The position numbers and the translations under genes were made by a program. A stretch of 8,015 nucleotides of DNA from an uncultured Prevotellaceae bacterium. Lineage in GTDB: Bacteria > Bacteroidota > Bacteroidia > Bacteroidales > Bacteroidaceae. The notes under the pieces were generated by a model. That model ran no database searches. It worked only from the letters and a program-made list of their open reading frames with translations, and was not told the DNA's origin. Below are positions 5,120 to 8,015 of the stretch, in pieces. The stretch is from contig CAMKMK010000106.1 of assembly GCA_946413885.1 (NCBI GenBank), forward strand, positions 1 through 8,015, in the 5' to 3' direction. Each line of letters begins with the position of its first letter. The stretch's first letter is position 1.

Positions 5120-7405
5120 CTTTTCGTTGAGACTATAAGAGTAGGGGACAGCTTCCTTAGTGATGTTCCGCATCTTGTTGGGCGTATCTGACATCTGAAA
5201 ACGTAGTGTTCCGCCTTTGGTTAAATCACTATAAGAAATGTAGTTACGCGTCAGTTCCTTACCATTTAATGTGCCACTTGTGATGTAATAGTTATTGGTT
5301 TTGTTATTATCAGCAATAATCTGGAATTTCGTGCCATTCTCCATCGTAATGGTAGCTTTAGAGAAAAGAGGACTTCCGATTACATACTGATCTGTGCCAG
5401 GAGTAACTGCATAAAGTCCCAATGCACTAAGCACATACCATGACGACATTCCACCCTGATCCTCGTCGCCTGGAAATCCATCAGGTGTACTGTTGTAGAG
5501 GCGATCCATTATTTGGCGCACCCAGTACTGAGTTTTCCAGGGTTGACCTGCATAATTATATAGATAAGGCATGTGTTGAATAGGCTGATTTCCATGAGCA
5601 TATTGTCCCATATTGGCCATCTCCATTTCTGTCATTTCATGAATTTTGTTTCCATACCATCCTGGAATTATAGTACTTGGTAGGCTGAAGACAGAATCCA
5701 TCTTAGTAGTGAATGCTTCGTCTGATCCAAAAAGATCTATCAAGCCTTGCACATCATGGAAGACGGACCAAATGTAGTGCCAGGCATTTCCTTCAGTATA
5801 AGGACCACCCCAAACCAACGGATTAAAGGGTTCATACCATTTCCCATTGAGACCTCTGCCGCGAAAGAAGCCATTTTTACAATCCCATAAGTTCTTGTAA
5901 TTATTAAGTACACGAGCAAAGATTTCCTCGTAGAATTTGTTACCACAATTTCGAGCCAATCGCCAGGCGCACCAATCATCGTAGGTGTACTCCAAGGTCT
6001 GAGTCACCGATCCATGTGATTCAGGAAAACACACGTAACCTAATTGCCAATATTCCTTCCATCCTGCACGTCCATTTGCTCCACCCATTGGTCCTTTGTT
6101 CATAGCTTCATGAGCGTAAGCTACTAATGCGGAGTCTGGATCAAAAGTGCGGATTCCCTTTTCCCATGCATCAACCAGCAGCGAAATAGAGTGATTGCCA
6201 CACATGCCTCCCGTCTCTCCAGGACATGACCAGGCTGGAAGCCATCCAAACTCCTTTTGTGCCTGTAGCAGCGCTTGCATGTATCGCCCCTGTTGAGTAG
6301 GGTGTAATATATTGGTCAAAGGGAATTGGCTGCGGAAGGTGTCCCAAAAACCATTGTCTGTAAACATGTATCCGTCATGGATTTGTCCGTCATATGGGCT
6401 GTAATAGTAAGGCTCTCCATTCTCTTTTAATTCGTAAAACTTTCGTGAGAACAGATTCGCACGGAATAGACAGCTATAGAATGTGCGTGTTTGTTCTTCC
6501 GTACCTCCTGCCACCAATATGCGATTTAGTAACTTATTCCATGTCTCGTAACCACGCTGACGAGTTTGTTCCAGGGTCTTGTCTTTTCCTATTTCGGTTT
6601 GCCAGTTCAATAATGTTTGTTCAGGGCTGATATAGCTACTGGCTGAACGTGCTTGAACTCTACTTCCTGGTTTGAATTTCAGGTATGCCCCATAGCCTTT
6701 TCCCTTAGCTTTTGTATTTTTTTCTTCACTCTTCATTTCATGATTTTCCCAGGTTCCATAGTCTTGGAATGGTTGGTCGAATTGAATGATGAAATAGCAA
6801 CGGAAATTCTCACTATGATTTACGAATCTTTGATTGTTGACCCATCCTTGCACCTGCCGTTTCTCAGGAAATATCTCTATTTCACTATCACCTGTATAGC
6901 CATCTATGATCAGATAAGCATCTTGTTTCTTGGGATAAGTAAATCGCAAATGTACAGCACGTTCAGTGGGAGCAATTTCTGTCAGGATGCCATTGTCGAA
7001 ACGGACGGCATAATAGTTGGGATGTCCTTCTTCGTTCTCGTGACTGAATTTAGAAGGACGTTTGTTTGGATCAAGTACAAGTTCACCCACTTCAGGAAAA
7101 AATGTAAACACGGCATAATCACTTACCCAAGGTGAGCATTGATGACTCTGCCCAAACCCGCGGATAGCATCTGCCTCGTATAGATATTTGAATCCTTCAC
7201 CATTAGGTCCCGTTTGTGGTGTCCACATGTGTTGTGCGTATGGCATAGCTGTAGCGGGAAACGTGTTGCCATGACTCAGCCCAAAGTTGGAGTGAGTACC
7301 TTGCAGAGTGTTGACATATTGTACCAGATTAGGCAATTTCTCTGCCGCAAGTTGTTCTGCAAGACTGATAGTCAGTAGTAGGACGGATGCGATTCTGAAT
7401 TTCAT
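5117..7405 (-). CDS. Secreted GH92 alpha-mannosidase, probably alpha-1,2 type
   Basis: A 762-residue glycoside hydrolase family 92 exo-alpha-mannosidase, a calcium-dependent inverting enzyme that trims terminal mannose. The signal peptide (about residues 1-21, cut near LAA|E) has no lipobox, so a periplasmic or exported soluble enzyme is expected; the length is normal for the family. Visible motifs are LSHGNTFPATAMPY (43-56), GFGQSHQCSPW (83-93), FWDTFRSQFPL (353-363), WGGPYTEGNAW (532-542), HGNQPIQHMPYLYNY (604-618) and GDEDQGGMSSWYVLSALGLY (646-665). The general acid is predicted as Glu538 and the base pair as Asp647/Asp649. As I recall them, the characterised Bacteroides alpha-1,2-mannosidase Bt3990 has Glu533, Asp642, Asp644 and the +1-subsite residues Trp88, His584 and Glu585. 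Here Trp93, His589 and Glu590 stand at the same constant offset of 5, which supports alpha-1,2 activity. The gene begins 5 bp after vsr and is probably co-transcribed with it. Confidence 0.93.
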   Translation of the reverse strand: MKFRIASVLLLTISLAEQLAAEKLPNLVQYVNTLQGTHSNFGLSHGNTFPATAMPYAQHMWTPQTGPNGEGFKYLYEADAIRGFGQSHQCSPWVSDYAVFTFFPEVGELVLDPNKRPSKFSHENEEGHPNYYAVRFDNGILTEIAPTERAVHLRFTYPKKQDAYLIIDGYTGDSEIEIFPEKRQVQGWVNNQRFVNHSENFRCYFIIQFDQPFQDYGTWENHEMKSEEKNTKAKGKGYGAYLKFKPGSRVQARSASSYISPEQTLLNWQTEIGKDKTLEQTRQRGYETWNKLLNRILVAGGTEEQTRTFYSCLFRANLFSRKFYELKENGEPYYYSPYDGQIHDGYMFTDNGFWDTFRSQFPLTNILHPTQQGRYMQALLQAQKEFGWLPAWSCPGETGGMCGNHSISLLVDAWEKGIRTFDPDSALVAYAHEAMNKGPMGGANGRAGWKEYWQLGYVCFPESHGSVTQTLEYTYDDWCAWRLARNCGNKFYEEIFARVLNNYKNLWDCKNGFFRGRGLNGKWYEPFNPLVWGGPYTEGNAWHYIWSVFHDVQGLIDLFGSDEAFTTKMDSVFSLPSTIIPGWYGNKIHEMTEMEMANMGQYAHGNQPIQHMPYLYNYAGQPWKTQYWVRQIMDRLYNSTPDGFPGDEDQGGMSSWYVLSALGLYAVTPGTDQYVIGSPLFSKATITMENGTKFQIIADNNKTNNYYITSGTLNGKELTRNYISYSDLTKGGTLRFQMSDTPNKMRNITKEAVPYSYSLNEK

Positions 7406-7410
7406 GTTTC

Positions 7411-7941
7411 TTAATGCTTTTGTTTCGTAAGTGTCTCTTGATCTTCTGCCACCATTTGGGTAGGAAAATCTTTCATAGGATACTTCATATTTCTATGAAT
7501 ATCTATTTTCTTGTCTTCCAAGAAGATGTGATAAAGAGTATCTTCTAATGCTTTAAGTGTTCCTTCTCGCTCTTTTGGCTTCAGTTGGCATTCCCATATT
7601 TGTATCACGTGCCATCCAAGATTCCTCAGATCAATACGTTCTCTTAGGTCGCGTGCCTGGTTGAGTTCTATCTTATGTCGCCAAAAATCTGGATTCGTGT
7701 CAGGAAGTCTAAAGAAGCGGCATCCCTCGTGACCATGCCAAAAACATCCGTTCACGAAAACCACAGTTTTGTATTTCCTCATAATGATGTCAGGTTTGCC
7801 AGGCAGTCGCTTGTTGTAGAGTCTGTATCGAAAACCTCTACTGAAAAGGTATTTCCTGACAATGAGCTCTGGTCGCGTGTTTTTAGCACGGATTCTCGAC
7901 ATGCAATGATGCCGCTGTTCAGGAGTCATCTTGTCAGTCAT
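7411..7941 (-). CDS. vsr: Vsr-type very short patch repair endonuclease
   Basis: A 176-residue T:G mismatch endonuclease of the Vsr family, which nicks beside T:G mispairs left by deamination of 5-methylcytosine. The start MTDKMTPEQRHHCMSRIRAKNT aligns with the N-terminus of E. coli Vsr without offset, placing the catalytic, magnesium-binding Asp at D51 (LPGKPDI). The signature is FVNGCFWHGHEGC with H69. The zinc ligands appear intact as C66, H71, C74 and C118 (IWEC), and D98 corresponds to E. coli D97. E. coli H64 is replaced by N64, which I believe is common in this branch of the family. The last ~55 residues are a charged tail. The gene starts 6 bp after the preceding stop and ends 5 bp before GH92, so an operon is likely. 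No methyltransferase is visible in the window. Confidence 0.93.
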   Translation of the reverse strand: MTDKMTPEQRHHCMSRIRAKNTRPELIVRKYLFSRGFRYRLYNKRLPGKPDIIMRKYKTVVFVNGCFWHGHEGCRFFRLPDTNPDFWRHKIELNQARDLRERIDLRNLGWHVIQIWECQLKPKEREGTLKALEDTLYHIFLEDKKIDIHRNMKYPMKDFPTQMVAEDQETLTKQKH

Positions 7942-7947
7942 GCTCTT

Positions 7948-8015
7948 TCATGCAATCTTCTGACTTAACCAATCACCCACTTGCTGCCAGGAATCAGTGA
8001 AATGATTTTCGTAGT
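7948..8015 (-). CDS. 3' end of an unidentified gene upstream of vsr (partial)
   Basis: One minus-strand frame stays open from the window edge to a TGA (complement at 7948-7950), giving 21 residues with the core FTDSWQQVGDWLSQKIA. The tail is amphipathic and Trp-containing, and it ends 6 bp before the vsr start, as expected for an upstream operon member. It does not resemble the QVGNAVP-type end of cytosine-5 DNA methyltransferases, the usual partners of Vsr. Too little is present to name a family. A second frame is also open from the edge, to a TAA near 7965, so the frame choice rests on proximity to vsr. Confidence 0.45.
   Translation of the reverse strand, partial: YENHFTDSWQQVGDWLSQKIA

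Noticed and set aside
6653..7135. 160-codon plus-strand open frame inside the GH92 gene
   Set aside because: The opposite strand carries GH92 motifs through this stretch without a break. The antisense product has no domain or start signal.
7675..7968. 97-codon plus-strand open frame over the vsr gene
   Set aside because: It covers the catalytic Vsr core on the other strand and its translation resembles no protein; chance antisense frame.
7948..8015. The upstream partial gene as a Dcm-type cytosine methyltransferase
   Set aside because: Vsr partners are often methyltransferases, but the 21 visible residues lack the typical C-terminal QVGNAVP region. The gene is left unassigned.

Overview
The window looks like chromosomal DNA from a Bacteroidota bacterium, most likely order Bacteroidales (Bacteroides/Prevotella type). 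The grounds are two matches to the Bacteroides -7 promoter element (TAnnTTTG) in the only divergent intergenic region, weak or absent Shine-Dalgarno sequences, and the protein families present: a GH92 mannosidase and a secreted amidase/golvesin-type protein of the kind often labelled 'xanthan lyase' in this phylum. The exact genus cannot be read from the sequence. I see no tRNA, rRNA, CRISPR array, insertion sequence or attachment site.

Layout from left to right. The last 20 codons of an unidentified plus-strand gene (1-63) are followed by an AqpZ-like water channel (143-817, +). Tail to tail with it, 5 bp away, is a secreted alpha/beta hydrolase of the esterase/PHB-depolymerase-like type (823-1959 or up to 1989, -). 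A short divergent intergenic region (about 1990-2092) carries a -7 element for each direction and a 12-bp imperfect direct repeat. It leads into a 1003-residue secreted protein (2093-5104, +), in which an N-acetylmuramoyl-L-alanine amidase-like zinc domain appears to be split by an inserted golvesin-type beta-sandwich, followed by an FnIII-like region and an unassigned C-terminal region. Twelve bp beyond its stop, again tail to tail, lies a closely packed minus-strand cluster. In transcription order this is the 3' end of an unidentified gene (8015-7948), a Vsr-type mismatch endonuclease (7941-7411) and a secreted GH92 alpha-mannosidase (7405-5117), with gaps of only 6 and 5 bp.

How the genes work together. 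Three of the five complete proteins carry Sec-type signal peptides and have hydrolytic folds acting on esters, on amides of peptidoglycan or glycopeptide, and on terminal alpha-mannose. The inference is a small envelope or glycan-processing neighbourhood, but there is no SusC/SusD pair or regulator in view, so this is not a canonical polysaccharide utilisation locus. Vsr is a DNA-repair enzyme; its placement directly upstream of the mannosidase is probably transcriptional hitch-hiking. No cytosine methyltransferase is visible, although its usual place could lie outside the window.

No clear-cut novel system is present. The points most worth a second look are the split amidase architecture, the vsr-GH92 arrangement, the 12-bp repeat beside the amidase promoter, and the hairpins that overlap stop codons at both convergent junctions.
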